A DNA stretch of 64,000 nt, taken from positions 1,646,379 through 1,710,378 of the forward strand of contig PSQN01000013.1 of the NCBI GenBank assembly GCA_002989075.1, written 5' to 3'. This document shows, piece after piece, positions 43,687 to 55,601 of the stretch. A model generated the notes under the pieces. That model had not been told where the DNA came from, ran no database searches, and saw only the letters and a program-made list of their open reading frames with translations. Position 1 is the first letter of the stretch. Each line of letters opens with the position of its first letter. This DNA is from Arthonia radiata. Lineage: Eukaryota; Ascomycota; Arthoniomycetes; Arthoniales; Arthoniaceae. The position numbers and the translations under genes were made by a program.

Positions 43687-46400
43687 ATGACCACCCCATC
43701 AGCAGTGCTTTCCACTACCCTTCAGAGACTGACAGATGTCAAATTTACCGAGATTGAGAAGCAGCTAAACTCGTTCACAGACTTTAAGAAGAAGACACTC
43801 GACGATGCCGACCAGCAGCCGTCTCAACATGATCGGTTACGCATTCTGCTGGATGCTGTCAAGGCCAAACAGATCTATGGGAACTCTGAGTGGCTCGACA
43901 TTGAGAACAACCGGCGGCTCGTTGACCTCTCCAAGCACGATCCATCTGTGCCACAGTCTTTACTTGACGGCTTCGAGAAACACCTCCGATCGCTACTGGC
44001 TGGCAGGCAACGCTCATTCGAGTTTGCCCGACTGTATGCTCGATTACTTGGCGAGTGGATCAACCCGGGCGAAGAGCCAATCAACAACGTCGAGCAGGGT
44101 GCTACTCAAGTCGTCGAAACTCACGATGACTTTGAATTCGTGGAGAAAGACCGTCTGGAGCAGCTACGCAGGAAGTTTGAGTCCGTGGCGTTCACCGCGA
44201 GACACACTGATGAGGCTGAAATCGACAAGTATCTACACTCGTTGTTCCAAGGTGAAGACAACGAAACCCTATTGAAGAAGCTACAAGAGAGTACTCGGTC
44301 TTTCGCTGAAACCCTCGCATCCGACCACAAGCCTTTCAATCCTGAGACCATTCGTCACTCAATCAAAGGGCTCTTCAAAGAGGATCTATTGAAAGAAGAG
44401 AAGAAGACCATCCTTCAGGAGTTCGAGAAGAGCGATACCATCCTAAACGAGATTGCGGATGTTCTCAATCTCCGATTCGCCGATCTTGAAAATTGGTCGT
44501 GGGACGCACCCAACGGCCTGGCTGTGGAGCCTCGACGTCAGCTAAACGGCAAGTATCGAGTGATGGCGGACGAGGTAAATCCAGGGGTAATGAGTAATAT
44601 CATCTCAAGACGTTGTTACTAACCACACCGCCTCTGTAGGATGTCCTCCAAGCCCTCTTTCTTCACACCATCGGAACGTACTGGGCCATCCACTTTAAAA
44701 CCGAGTGGTCTACCCTAGCGCCATCCGACAATACCAACACCGGATTCTGGAAGGAAGCCTTCTACGCTCCGCAGGACGCTTTTGACCAACGCAAGTACTT
44801 CACGGCGCTTGAGACACCAGGCAACGGCCAGACAGTCGTAGCTAAGCAACGTCACCAGCGGTCAAAATTCTTGCTGGCTCAACTGCCTAAGTCGGCTGAA
44901 GAGAGTAATGCCAATCCATACGATGAAGAGGATGATGATGGTGGAGACGAGGATAAGCCTTCTTCGCCGCTCAAGCAACGCATTCTTCGACGACTGGCAA
45001 CAGATATCATCCTTGAGCGGACTCTTCATGGTGAGGTGGCGGCCTTGCAAGGTGACCTGCATTGGTTTGCACCAGGCCTCCCGCATACCACCATGCTGGC
45101 CGTTCTACGCTTCCACGGTGTACCTGAGAACTGGCTCAAGTTCTTCAGCAGCTTCTTGAAGATGCCACTAAACGTGGCCGCTGGCATAGACAAGACCGAA
45201 GGTTCCGTGCGGATCCGTGAGCGTGGGACACCGATCGCCAGCATGATGAATGTCTTCCTTGGTGAGATGATTTTGTTCGGCATGGACATGGCCGTGAACC
45301 AGAACACTGGGCTGTTTCTGCTGCGTCTCCACGACGACTTTTGGCTGTCAGGCGAACCTAAGAAGGTCACCGATGCGTGGTCCACCATCAAGGGCTTCGT
45401 GGACATTATGGGTCTAGAGCTCAACACGGGCAAATGCGCCTCCGCTTACCTACGCGACTCCAGCAAAGATCCGGTCCCTACCAATGACTTGCCAAAGGGC
45501 ACCATCTCAATGGGCTTCCTCAGACTCAACAGTGACACTGGCGAGTGGAAGATCGATCAAGACGCCGTCTCCGCTCACATCCGCCAACTGCGTAAGCAGC
45601 TCTCGGCCTGCACCAGCGTCTTCGATTGGATCTCGACATGGAACAGCTGCATCGGGCGTTTCTTCAACTTCAACTTCGGCGAGCCCGCCGCCTGCTTTGG
45701 TCGCTCCCATCTTGACAGCATACTTGAAACCCACCGCCGCATCCAAGCCGAGCTATTTGACTCTGAGGGCAACAAGAGCAAGAGTGTCAGCGAATATCTG
45801 CGTGGTGTGATCGCCAAGCGCTTCGACACCCGGGCGGAAGAGATACCAGATGCGTTCTTGTTCCTACCCCAATCCCACGGTGGGCTGGGTCTGAAGAACC
45901 CCTTCGTTTCGCAGTTCATCCTGCGAGATGATTTGGACACAGAGCCGGACCAGCTAATGAGGGACTACGACAAGCAAGAACGGCAAGACTACAAGAGTGC
46001 GAAGAAAGCATATGACTCCACGAATCCGCGCACACGCCGCGAATGGATTACCCAAGTCTGGGGCGACGACCGCGCCAAAACAACCTCCAACGTCCCTGAT
46101 CCGTCGCAGGGTTTTATATCTTTTGACGAATGGACAGCGTACCGCGAGTGTCTGAGCAAGCAACTCGGCCATACCTGGGAACGTTTACAGGGGACACCAC
46201 AACCAACACAGATAAATGGATGGGGCATCGATGGTATTTATGACGGCCTTAGCCAGGACGAGCGGTGGGTCATGGGGATACACAAGGATGAGCTGAAGCG
46301 TCTGTTTGGGGGGCCGCGCATCGTGGATAAGCATCTGCTGCCGTTGGGCGTCCTCGAGATGATGAACAGCCGCAAGGTGACGTGGCAGATGGTGCTGTGA
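43687..46400 (+). CDS. rvt: Reverse-transcriptase-related cellular protein (rvt-like)
   Basis: Two exons, 43687-44574 and 44640-46400, joined by a 65-nt intron (donor GTAAAT, acceptor CTGTAG), giving 882 aa. Residues 1-300 are a charged, helical N-terminal region (coiled-coil character, for example KLQESTRSFAETL). The RT core follows. Motif A is ALQGDLHWFAPGLPH near 430-444, with FHGVPENWLKFF after it. Motif B-like is RERGTPIASMMNVFLGEM near 487-505, motif C is LFLLRLHDDFWLSG near 520-533, and motif D-like is GLELNTGKCASAYL near 553-566. An acidic insertion (YDEEDDDGGDEDK) lies just before the core. A C-terminal thumb-like region of about 300 residues ends the protein. There is no endonuclease, RNase H, integrase, gag, LTR or poly-A tail. 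The HDD motif C and this layout match the domesticated rvt class of cellular RT-related genes found in fungi. The catalytic acidic residues appear present, so polymerase activity is possible. Confidence 0.85.
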
Positions 46401-48364
46401 GGGGCGCATTGTAGGCAAGGACGCTCGCCATAGATACTTTGCTGTGCTGTGCCAAATGAAGCATTGCTGTAGATACTGAACGTTGATGAGATGGATCCAT
46501 CACTTATCATCTCTAATCTTAACAAGAGCGTAGTGTGCTTGTGAGAAGCGTCAGGGCATACAATAGAGTGAACCAGAGAACATGTCAGACGGAGAACAGG
46601 TGAGGCAGAAAACAGGTGATGCAAAGATTCTATTCACTACATAACTCAGTATACATACTACGGACACTGCCGACCCAAGTCAGTGGAGTCCTGTCTGAAC
46701 ATGGGAAAGACCAGGCGACTCACCATACCGATCATGACGGAAGACTCACGTCATGGGCCCAGAAAGCGCGCGGAAAACCAGTGTGATCTTATTCCATCAG
46801 CTTTGAGAGACTCTACTACAGAGTGGGATTAGATGGGCTTGACTCTTAGATAGCGAGGGAGGTCATCATTGCAGGCGAGGCTCAGCAATCCCTGTATCTT
46901 CCTCACCCGCCTCAGCTTGCTCGCAGAACGCATTGACCGATGATGACGAGTTTGAACGGCAACACGAGCGGCTGAAGGCTTCGAACTGAAGACCATGGAG
47001 CCGTGTGAGGCGTTGCTGATCAGTCTGAGGTCACCTGTCGAAGGCTCGTGCAAGTGCTGTGGTGTGGTACGCTGGATGAGCTGGAAAGATTGACAGTAGC
47101 ACAAGGAAGCGTGCGTGACGGTCGACCTTTTCAAAAGAGAGGCGGTGCGAAGAGAGACTAAATGTTCTCATAAAATGACAGCTAGAGGAAGATGTAAAGT
47201 AGAAGGTAGCGAAGAGGAAGAAGAGGTAGAGGAGCGGCCTAAACCCCTTGACACGCCTAGGATGATATTTGCAATAGGGTAGCAGCAACAGATTGGAAGC
47301 CTCCGTAGAGCTTCTAACGATGTCTTGCATTGCGATACTACCGAAGGTATACGAGATGATCAATAATGAGCAGAGGAAAGCCTTTTGCTAGAAGCCAGTA
47401 TTGCGCACCGGCGCAGTATTTCATCTTTCTCCGCTCAAGGACGCACGCTAAGGGCAAATTCTGGAAAGATGAGGGGGGAAGGACTTCAAGCCGAAGAATG
47501 ACCCGCCAAACAAGTACAGTCCAGCAATGTACCTGTGACGAGAGATGGCTTGTTAGGTCTGAGTTTGCAACATGTGCGCAACGAGACGTTTGCACGCCAG
47601 AGTTGCTGTGCTACGAAAATGCCGCCGTCCAACCTTCACTCAAGTCACACCTCGTACACATTCTCACTCACTGGTCACGTCAGAGTACTGCGCTGCCTAC
47701 ATGCTACAGCTGAACTTCTGAAGCGTGTATTCGGCACCTGTAATTATTTGAGCATGGTGTGAGACATGGGAATGCGCTGAAGATGAGTGTTTTGCAGCTT
47801 CAGGATATGCGCGACAGCCCCCAGCATCAATGCCATGAACTTCTTCATAGATATCAATATTGCACATCACAGCTGGGGTGCTGGGTATATATCAAAGGAG
47901 GTAAAGCCAAAAGCGGGAAACGGTGATGATGATCGTTATGCAGCTCAGCCTTGCGTAGACGCGCTAGACGCCCACAAGCGCCGCCCTTTCCATCCCACCA
48001 GTGACCAGAGTAGGAAGCTTCAGGTCCTCCTGCACAGAAAGCAACCTACAAACTACCACCTCCTCCATAATCTCACGAACACGCACAGATTGACTCTCGG
48101 TCCAATATATTCTAATCACAGGCACATTCCCTCCTCATGCGCACCAATACAGAGTGATTGTCATCCTCTCCCCGCCTTACTCAGCCGCCTGATTCTCCAC
48201 TACGCGCTCCACCGCCTTCGTAACCGCCTTACACCGGCGAGCTTCCATTCTGTCGCTCTTCCATAGCGCATCTAGTTTCCTCACGCGCCATCGAAGGTTC
48301 AGGTCATTCACGCGGACCTCTTAGCTCCTCCTCGACCTGTCCTTAGACACCGCTCCGAAGGACC
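46401..48364. other. Intergenic region, no gene seen
   Basis: Nearly 2 kb between two plus-strand genes. No coding frame with protein-like composition; frames at 47787-48266 lie in the likely leader of the next gene, which is CT-rich from about 48120. A TATA-like TATATA occurs near 47887. No element termini flank the rvt-like gene here either. Confidence 0.45.
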
Positions 48365-50187
48365 ATGGTAGAAGCCGAATCAAGCACTCCAACATGGAAG
48401 TTCACTCAGTACGTTGCCGCAGCATATAGCGCCCTGGCCCACCTTTTTCGCAATGTCGCAGAGGCATCCGAATCATTATCGAACGATCTCAAGTGGCGCG
48501 GTTTTACTGGAGGCGAAGCGGCTGACTGATTCTTAGATGCTTCGGCGACAAAGGCGACGTAGAAGACATCACAGAAGGTGAGTGTCCGATTCAGACTCTC
48601 CACAACACTGATTCGCCGCTGCCCCCTAGTATGGTGAGAGCTCGAAGGCGGAATGTTTACTAATGACAGCCAGCTGATATAATATCTACCGTCGAATTCG
48701 ATCAAACGGGCAATTATCTAGCCACCGGCGACAAGGGCGGTCGCGTCGTCTTGTTCGAACGCAATGATACGGTGAGCAGGACGCGCGTCAGATTTCACGG
48801 GGCCTCTTTGACTAACGCACACCGCAGAAAAAGAAGACATGCGAATACAAATTCCACACAGAATTCCAATCACACGAGCCCGAATTCGACTACCTGAAGT
48901 CCCTTGAGATTGAGGAGAAGATCAACAAGATCAAGTGGTGTCGGAGACAAAATGCATCACATTACCTGCTCTCCACCAACGACAAGACCATCAAACTCTG
49001 GAAAGTGTTCGAGAAGTCACTGAAGGTCGTCGCAGAGAACAATCTCACACAAGATGTAACACCAGGAGGCCCAGCAGGTGGGAACGGCGCAGCGCTCAGG
49101 AACCCCAACGTCCATTTTCGAAGCACAGCAGATCTGAAGCTACCGAGATTAACGCATCACGATACTGTCGTTGCTGCGGTACCACGAAAAACATACGCTA
49201 ACGCACACGCATACCACATCAACAGCATATCGGTGAACAGTGACGGCGAAACATTCATCAGCAGTGACGACCTGCGAATAAACTTGTGGAACCTGAACAT
49301 TCAAAATGAGAGCTTCAACATTGTCGATATAAAGCCCACAAACATGGAGGAGCTAACAGAGGTCATTACCGCCGCAGAGTTCCATCCGCAGAGTTGCAAC
49401 TGGTTCATGTACGCGAGTTCGAAGGGCACGATCAAGCTCGCGGATATGCGAACGAAAGCACTATGTGACGAGCATGCCAAGCGTAAGCCTTTACCTCACC
49501 GGTGCTGCGTGGTAGAGATGCTAATTTTCATCCAGAATTCGAGCAAGAAGAAGATCCCGCATCGAGATCATTCTTCTCGGAGATCATCTCCTCGATCTCG
49601 GACGTACGATTCTCGAACGATGGCCGATACATTCTGTCTCGAGATTACCTGACGGTCAAGATCTGGGACGTCAACATGGAGAGCAAGCCAGTCAAGACGA
49701 TACCGATACATGAGCACCTCCGGCCAAGATTATGCGACACGTACGAGAATGATAGTATCTTCGACAAGTTCGAGGTCGTATTTTCTGGCGATGCGAAGAA
49801 CGTCATGACCGGCAGCTACAATAACAATTTCATGATCTACCCGTCCGAGCCCGAGCAAGAGACTGAGGTGGTACTGCAAGCTGACAAGTCGGCGTTCAAG
49901 GCGAAGAAGGTCGGTGTGCCAACGCCGATGAATTCGACGAGTCCCACCGCACCAGCGGCGAAGAAAGGGTCAAGAACGAGCAGTCCCGCTGCTGGACCTG
50001 GCGCTCGGATGCGAAAGGAGACTGATGCTGATCAGATTGACTTCAACAAGAAGATTCTGCATATGAGCTGGCATCCGTTTGAGGATAGCATAGCTATCGC
50101 TGCGACGAACAACGTGAGTTATGCTGTTGCTCGTAAGACTGCTCAATCACTAACATCAAACAGCTCTTCGTATTCTCTGCATTGTAA
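48365..50187 (+). CDS. PP2A regulatory subunit B (B55/PR55 family)
   Basis: Six exons: 48365-48408, 48537-48577, 48674-48771, 48828-49482, 49536-50113 and 50164-50187, giving 479 aa. This is the seven-bladed WD-repeat substrate-selecting subunit of protein phosphatase 2A, orthologous to yeast Cdc55 and S. pombe Pab1, with roles in mitotic control and morphogenesis. Recognisable segments are [20 protein letters not shown] at the N-terminus, [19 protein letters not shown], the PR55 signature [39 protein letters not shown], and [20 protein letters not shown], which forms part of the second PR55 signature. A Ser/Pro/Ala-rich insertion (about residues 415-440) precedes the last blade ([20 protein letters not shown]). 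The final 24-nt exon encodes LFVFSAL, closing the propeller. Confidence 0.95.
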
Positions 50188-50688
50188 TCGCCACGCCGGC
50201 TTCAACGAACGAGTAGACTTGTCGAACACCAACCCCATGGGCAGTATGAGCAAGCCGATACAAGGCTGTAAAGGGATGCCACTGGACAGTGCAGGCAGTA
50301 CGACGGACGCAAGCATGTCACGAGACACGACTACAAGACTGAACGCGAAGATGAGCAAGCCCACAACATGTGGTGTTTGGCAGACCCTGTAGGGGTGACT
50401 AGCTAATTGGTGCGTTGGAGGTCGTCCTTCAGCGCTAGTAATAGTCATGGCGAGCAATAGAGTATCATATCGACCGCGCCTTTTTGTTGGCTCCTCTACA
50501 TAAAAAAAATCCTCGCTGCGTCTTCATATACTGTGATTTTTCAAAAAAAGGGAGGCCTGACATGCATACCCTGCCAGATCTCTGCTGCGTCTGCAATGGT
50601 TCGGAAGACGTAGATGAGATAACCTCATTTGATCCCTCCAGCTTCAACATGAGGTGACAATCCCTTGAATTGAAGATTCTTATTCTGA
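50188..50688. other. Intergenic region, PP2A-B to nucleotide-sugar transporter
   Basis: Holds the 3' end of the PP2A-B gene and the promoter of the transporter gene. Two A-rich stretches (near 50502 and 50544) are present. A frame continuing in the preceding gene's intron reading (to 50392) is intron read-through and not coding. Confidence 0.45.
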
Positions 50689-52025
50689 ATGGCTCGTATG
50701 GCTCTCGACGCAGCTTACGCTCTCATCTTCGGCGGTTGTTGTTCCAATGTAAGTTTCTACAATCCACTCAGAGCAGACGAAGGCTCACAGCATGGAAGCT
50801 GAACCCGGGATGAACCTCAGGTCTTTGCCCTTGAGGCTATCGTAAAGTAAGTACACCCCTTTTGCAGCGATTGCCATCGCTGGTCGCGAATGTCCTCGGA
50901 AGAGAGGTGCTAACACAACGCAGACATCAACCCGACTCCGGCCTTCTCATCACCGTCGTCCAATTCGCGCTCGTTGCACTCTTCGTCCTACCATCTCAGC
51001 TGCAATACAACCCCCGGCCCGCCAAAGCCATCGCACGCTCGTCCCCGCGTAATGCTCAGAACCATGCTCCACCCAAGACCGGCTGGACCCTCGCCCGACC
51101 TTCGCTCCCACTGGAGCGCATCCTAGTAATGTCCACCACCTTCTTCGCCGTCAACATCCTCAACAATTGGGCCTTCGCCTTCCAGATCTCCGTCCCACTG
51201 CACATCATCCTCCGTTCTTTCGGATCCGTCACAACGCTCTTCGTGGGCTGGTTATACGGCCGACGCTACTCCACGGTCCAAGTCCTAAGCGTGGTCGTGC
51301 TGACAATCGGAGTCGTTGTAAGCGCCTGGGCGGACGCCAAGAACAAGGGCAAGGACACGAGCATCGGCGTTGGGCCTAAAGGTGGAGAGAAGGGGGGTAA
51401 GGGTGGAAAGAACGACGATACAGGCAGCATGGCAGCGGGCGTCGGCATTCTGTTCGTCGCGCAAGTCGTCAGTGCGTGGATGGGCGTGTACACGGAGCGG
51501 ACGTACGCACGGTATGGGCGGCATTGGCGCGAGATGCTGTTTTGGAGCCATGTCTGTGGTTTGGGGTTTAGCACACTGCTTGCGCCGACGCTGTACCGGC
51601 AGTTCACGCGTTTGGTGAATACGTCGGACAGCACTGGATCACTGCTACCCGCCAGCGTCGCGAACATCCTCCAGCCAGCTCTGGACACCAGTTTAGGAAA
51701 GCAACTGGCGAGCATCGCGCCGCCGCAAGGAGTTCAGCTGTTGTTGCTGAACGCGCTCACGCAGGTCGCGTGCATCTCGGGCGTGAACCGGTTGAGTGCG
51801 CATACGACGGCGGTCACAGTGACGGTGGTGCTGAATGTGAGGAAGCTGGTGAGCTTTTTGCTGAGCTGTGTTATCTTTGGAAACCACTTGAGTGGGCTTA
51901 TGATGGTGGGCGCGGGGATTGTGTTTGGGGCGGGTGCGGTGTATGGGTGGGATGGGAGTCGGAGGCGGGGTCAGAGGACGGAAGAGCGTGGGAATGAGAA
52001 AGGGGAGGGAAAGAAGCAGCGCTGA
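50689..52025 (+). CDS. UDP-N-acetylglucosamine-type nucleotide-sugar transporter (UAA family)
   Basis: Three exons, 50689-50748, 50821-50846 and 50924-52025, giving 395 aa. About ten membrane helices are predicted. The N-terminus (ALDAAYALIFGGCCSN-VFALEAIVK) and the motif NNWAFAFQISVPLHIILRSF near residues 105-125 are typical of the UAA/SLC35B group (yeast Yea4, human SLC35B4), which exchange UDP-GlcNAc or UDP-xylose for UMP in the ER/Golgi membrane. The second conserved block is TTAVTVTVVLNVRKLVSFLL near residues 310-330. A Gly/Lys-rich hydrophilic loop (GPKGGEKGGKGGK, about residues 175-190) interrupts the middle. The last residues are basic (KGEGKKQR), a possible ER-retrieval signal by inference. 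It probably supplies precursor for chitin or glycan synthesis. Confidence 0.9.
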
Positions 52026-52237
52026 TGTGAAATGGCTGCCTGAGACGTTGTTCACGAAGCATGATACAGTACAGAAATATTCAAGGATGCATAGCCAGAA
52101 TCAGATACATGCACAGAATCATTACAGCAGACGGCGAATTTTGAATTGGCCTTGCCGGTATTCATACAATAGTACAGGTGTCTATCAACGCCTTGCCATG
52201 CAACGATGCTGCTCCTCGGCCTTTCAAGCCTTTCCCA

Positions 52238-53557
52238 TTAGTTGTACTGAGCGTACGCAGCCGTGGAGTTGAACTTCAAATTGCCCTTGATGACCTTGTC
52301 GACAGCCGCCAGAAAGTCCTTCTCGCTCGCCACCTTTCTTCTCGCGCGGATCGCAAACATACCCGCCTCGGTCGCAACACTTCGCAGCTCGGCCCCAGTG
52401 CTGTTGGGGCACAATCTCGAAATGAGCTCCCATCGAATGTCACGCTCGACCGACATGCTCTTCGCGTGGATCCGCAGAATATTGGCACGACCCTCCATGT
52501 CCGGCAGGCTGAACTCGATCTTCCTGTCGATACGCCCAGGTCTCATCAATGCTGGATCCAATGTGCTGGGCCTGTTCGTGGCGAACATGACCTTGATGTT
52601 ACCTCTGCTGTCGAAGCCGTCAAGCTGCGTGATCAACTCCAACATTGTTCGCTGCACCTCGTTATCACCGCCCGCACCGTCGTCGAAACGTGCACCGCCA
52701 ACTGCGTCGATCTCGTCGAAGAAGATGATGCAAGCCTTCTTTGTTCGCGCCATCTCGAACAGCTCTCGCACCATACGCGCACCCTCGCCCACGTACTTCT
52801 GAACCAGTTCACTGCCGATCACGCGGATGAAGGTCGCGTCTGTTCGATTTGCCACGGCTCTTGCACACAGCGTCTTGCCTGTCCCTGGCGGTCCGTAGAG
52901 CAGCGCTCCCTTCGGCGGGTCAATACCAAGATTCATGAACCGCTCCGGCGACAACAGCGGCATCTCCACCACCTCTCTTAGCTTCTCAATTTGCTCCTTG
53001 CACCCGCCAACATCTCCATACGTGACATCCGGCTTGTCTTCCACCGTCATCATTGTCACGCTCGGATCAATCTTGGGCGGCAGCGGCAGCATAATCTGGT
53101 ACTTATTCCGGTCGACACCCACGCGCATCCCCTCTTCAATATCCGTTGGACTCACGCGCTCCCCCAGATTCACCACAAACTTTGCAATCTGCTTCACGTT
53201 GATCACATACTTGCTCTTGTCCTCGTTTTTCTCGTCCGGGATGATCTTCGTGCACCGCGCCACCTGCAGCGGCTGCTCCTCGCTCATGCGCTGTCGGTCC
53301 GCCGCGACATCCCAGAGGTGCGGTACTGCGAGCCCGGTGTCGGACTCTTTGATGCCGGTCTTCTCGTTGATGGCCGTCTGCCGCTCTTTAATCTCTTTCT
53401 CGAGCTTCTTGAGCGAGCCGGCGTAAGGTGCCGCGCCGTAGGTTTTGAGGACTTGGATGTCTTCGTCGCTGAGGGGCGTGATCTTCTTTTCGGGCTCTTC
53501 GTCGTCGGCGAATTTCTTTTCGTACTTTTCCCAGTTTTGGCCGGTTGCAGAGGGCAT
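52238..53557 (-). CDS. rpt1: 26S proteasome regulatory ATPase subunit RPT1
   Basis: A single exon of 439 aa from ATG 53557. RPT1 is one of six AAA ATPases forming the base ring of the 19S particle, which unfolds substrates and opens the 20S gate. An N-terminal helical region ([19 protein letters not shown]) and OB-like domain precede the AAA module. Walker A is GPPGTGKT near residue 219, Walker B is IIFFDEIDA near 275, and the second region of homology contains [11 protein letters not shown]. The C-terminus ends in AYAQYN, similar to yeast Rpt1. Length and motifs match the family. The gene is divergent from CCT4. Confidence 0.97.
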   Translation of the reverse strand: MPSATGQNWEKYEKKFADDEEPEKKITPLSDEDIQVLKTYGAAPYAGSLKKLEKEIKERQTAINEKTGIKESDTGLAVPHLWDVAADRQRMSEEQPLQVARCTKIIPDEKNEDKSKYVINVKQIAKFVVNLGERVSPTDIEEGMRVGVDRNKYQIMLPLPPKIDPSVTMMTVEDKPDVTYGDVGGCKEQIEKLREVVEMPLLSPERFMNLGIDPPKGALLYGPPGTGKTLCARAVANRTDATFIRVIGSELVQKYVGEGARMVRELFEMARTKKACIIFFDEIDAVGGARFDDGAGGDNEVQRTMLELITQLDGFDSRGNIKVMFATNRPSTLDPALMRPGRIDRKIEFSLPDMEGRANILRIHAKSMSVERDIRWELISRLCPNSTGAELRSVATEAGMFAIRARRKVASEKDFLAAVDKVIKGNLKFNSTAAYAQYN

Positions 53558-53939
53558 GGTGGGCGGTTACAGCGACGGGGAGGGGGGAGTGAGAGATGGA
53601 GGATAGCGAAAGCGGAGTAGGAAGGTCGCGTGGAGGATAGATGGGGAGGTGCTGATCTTCTCGATGGACGTCTGCGGGTATGGTGAAGCCTCTGAAGAAG
53701 ACCGTTTCCTTCGCGAATTGACAACGGTAGGATAGATGCAGTCGTGAAGATGAAGTGAAAGTCGATGGTGTCGGAAGGCAAGCGTCTGATGATGCGTCTG
53801 GAATAACGGTCACCGAGCTCCCGAACAGGAAACTTTGGACACGCGAAGTCGCGTCGTCAAATTTTTGGCCGAAGCGTCGAGCCCTTCCGCCTCAAGCTCT
53901 ATCACAACGCTGCACGACTAAGCACTTACTACGTACAAT
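53558..53939. promoter_or_regulatory. Bidirectional promoter, RPT1 / CCT4
   Basis: Only 382 bp separate the two start codons, so both genes are driven from this interval. I looked for the yeast proteasome-associated control element GGTGGCAAA on both strands and did not see an exact copy. The sequence contains CT-rich leaders on either side. Confidence 0.6.
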
Positions 53940-55601
53940 ATGGCAGCTGCAGCGATCGCACCTACGCAAGCCGGCAACAATGCCTTCCGCGACAAGGATA
54001 AGCCTGCCGCTGTACGCACCGCAAACATTGTCGCAGCACGAGCTGTGGCAGATGCGATCCGTACATCACTCGGCCCGAGAGGCATGGACAAGATGATACA
54101 GACGAGCAAAGGCGAAACACTGATCACGAACGATGGCAACACAATGCTGAGAGATATGAGCGTCATGCACCCAGCCGCGAAGATGCTTGTGGACCTGGCG
54201 AACGCACAGGATGTGGAGGCAGGAGATGGCACAACATCCGTCGTGGTGATTGCGGGAAGCTTCCTCGGTGCTTCAGAGAAGCTGCTGGGACGAGGACTGC
54301 ACCCGACTGTGGTCGCGGAGAGCTTCCAGCGTGCTGCTGCGAAGGCGGTGCAGATTCTGCATGAGATGAGCATACCGATTGATCTGGGTGAGCGAGAGAC
54401 CTTGTTGAAGGCAGCGACGACGAGTTTGTCAAGCAAGATCGTGAGCACCGAGCCTAAGCTTGCACCTATGGCTGTGGATTCTGTCATGCGGACCATCGAC
54501 CCGAAGAATGCGGAGAACGTGGATCTGAAGAACATCAGAATAATGAAGCGCGTGGGCGGCACAATTGATGACAGCGAAATGATCGATGGGCTGGTATTGC
54601 AGCAACAAGCGGTGAAAAGTGGTGGTGGACCGACACGAGTGGAGAAGGCGAGGATCGGTCTCATTCAATTCCAGCTGAGCCCGCCAAAGCCCGACATGGA
54701 GAATCAGATTGTGGTCAATGATTACAGACAGATGGACAAGATTCTGAAGGAGGAGCGGACATACTTGCTGAACATGGTGAAGAAGATCAAGAAGGCGAAG
54801 TGCAATGTGCTGTTCATCCAGAAATCCATCTTGCGAGATGCAGTCAATGAGTTGAGCTTACACTTTCTCGCAAAGACGAACATCATGGCAATCAGAGATA
54901 TTGAGAGGGACGAAATTGAATTCATCTGCAAGAGCACAGGATGCAAGCCAATTGCGGATATTGATTCGTTCTCGGAGGACAAGCTTGGCTCGGCAGATCT
55001 GGTGGAGGAAGTGAACGACTTGGGTGCGAGATTCGTCAAGGTCACCGGCGTGCGTTCATCACCGCCTCCTGCGCCATCGGCGGATGGCAAGTCCTCGGTC
55101 TCGGCGGGCAGCAAAGACGCACACCCAAGAACCGTGTCGTTGCTCGTTCGTGGTGCAAATCAGCTCGTACTGGACGAAGCTGAGAGATCCCTGCACGATG
55201 CACACTGTGTCGTCCGCTGTCTAGTCAAGAAGCGAGCAATGGTTGCCGGTGGTGGTGCGCCGGAGATTGAGATCGCTCACCAGCTCACAATGCAAGCGAG
55301 AGAGCTCACAGGTACAGAGGCAGTATGCTGGAGAGCATTTGCAGATGCATTGGAGGTAATACCGACGACGCTAGCCGAGAACGCTGGACTCAACCCGATC
55401 AAGGTCGTCACGGAGCTGAGGCATCGCCACGCCTTGGGCGAGCAGAACGCTGGCGTGAGCATACGCAGTGGAGGCGTCAAGACCGACATTCGCGAAGAGA
55501 ACGTCATACAGCCCCTACTTGTCAGCACGAGTGCGATTGAGCTGGCGAGCGAGACGGTCAAGCTCATCCTGCGGATCGATGATATTGCGCTGTCTAGGTA
55601 G
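53940..55601 (+). CDS. cct4: T-complex protein 1 subunit delta (CCT4)
   Basis: A single exon of 553 aa from ATG 53940. CCT4 is one of eight subunits of the cytosolic TRiC/CCT group II chaperonin that folds actin and tubulin. Chaperonin signatures are present: [13 protein letters not shown] near residues 41-53, [10 protein letters not shown] near 60-70, the nucleotide-binding [14 protein letters not shown] near 89-102, and [10 protein letters not shown] near 439-448. A short Pro/Ser/Ala-rich insertion ([14 protein letters not shown], about residues 371-384) in the apical region is longer than in yeast. The C-terminus DDIALSR is as expected. Confidence 0.97.
   Translation: MAAAAIAPTQAGNNAFRDKDKPAAVRTANIVAARAVADAIRTSLGPRGMDKMIQTSKGETLITNDGNTMLRDMSVMHPAAKMLVDLANAQDVEAGDGTTSVVVIAGSFLGASEKLLGRGLHPTVVAESFQRAAAKAVQILHEMSIPIDLGERETLLKAATTSLSSKIVSTEPKLAPMAVDSVMRTIDPKNAENVDLKNIRIMKRVGGTIDDSEMIDGLVLQQQAVKSGGGPTRVEKARIGLIQFQLSPPKPDMENQIVVNDYRQMDKILKEERTYLLNMVKKIKKAKCNVLFIQKSILRDAVNELSLHFLAKTNIMAIRDIERDEIEFICKSTGCKPIADIDSFSEDKLGSADLVEEVNDLGARFVKVTGVRSSPPPAPSADGKSSVSAGSKDAHPRTVSLLVRGANQLVLDEAERSLHDAHCVVRCLVKKRAMVAGGGAPEIEIAHQLTMQARELTGTEAVCWRAFADALEVIPTTLAENAGLNPIKVVTELRHRHALGEQNAGVSIRSGGVKTDIREENVIQPLLVSTSAIELASETVKLILRIDDIALSR

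Noticed and set aside
43687-46400. Interpretation of the RT gene as a LINE or LTR retrotransposon
   Set aside because: No endonuclease, RNase H, integrase, gag, terminal repeats, poly-A tail or target-site duplication was seen within about 1 kb on either side, and the gene has a spliceosomal intron.
53918-54664. 248-codon minus-strand frame opposite CCT4
   Set aside because: The plus strand encodes an unmistakable chaperonin subunit; the antisense frame is a codon-bias shadow.
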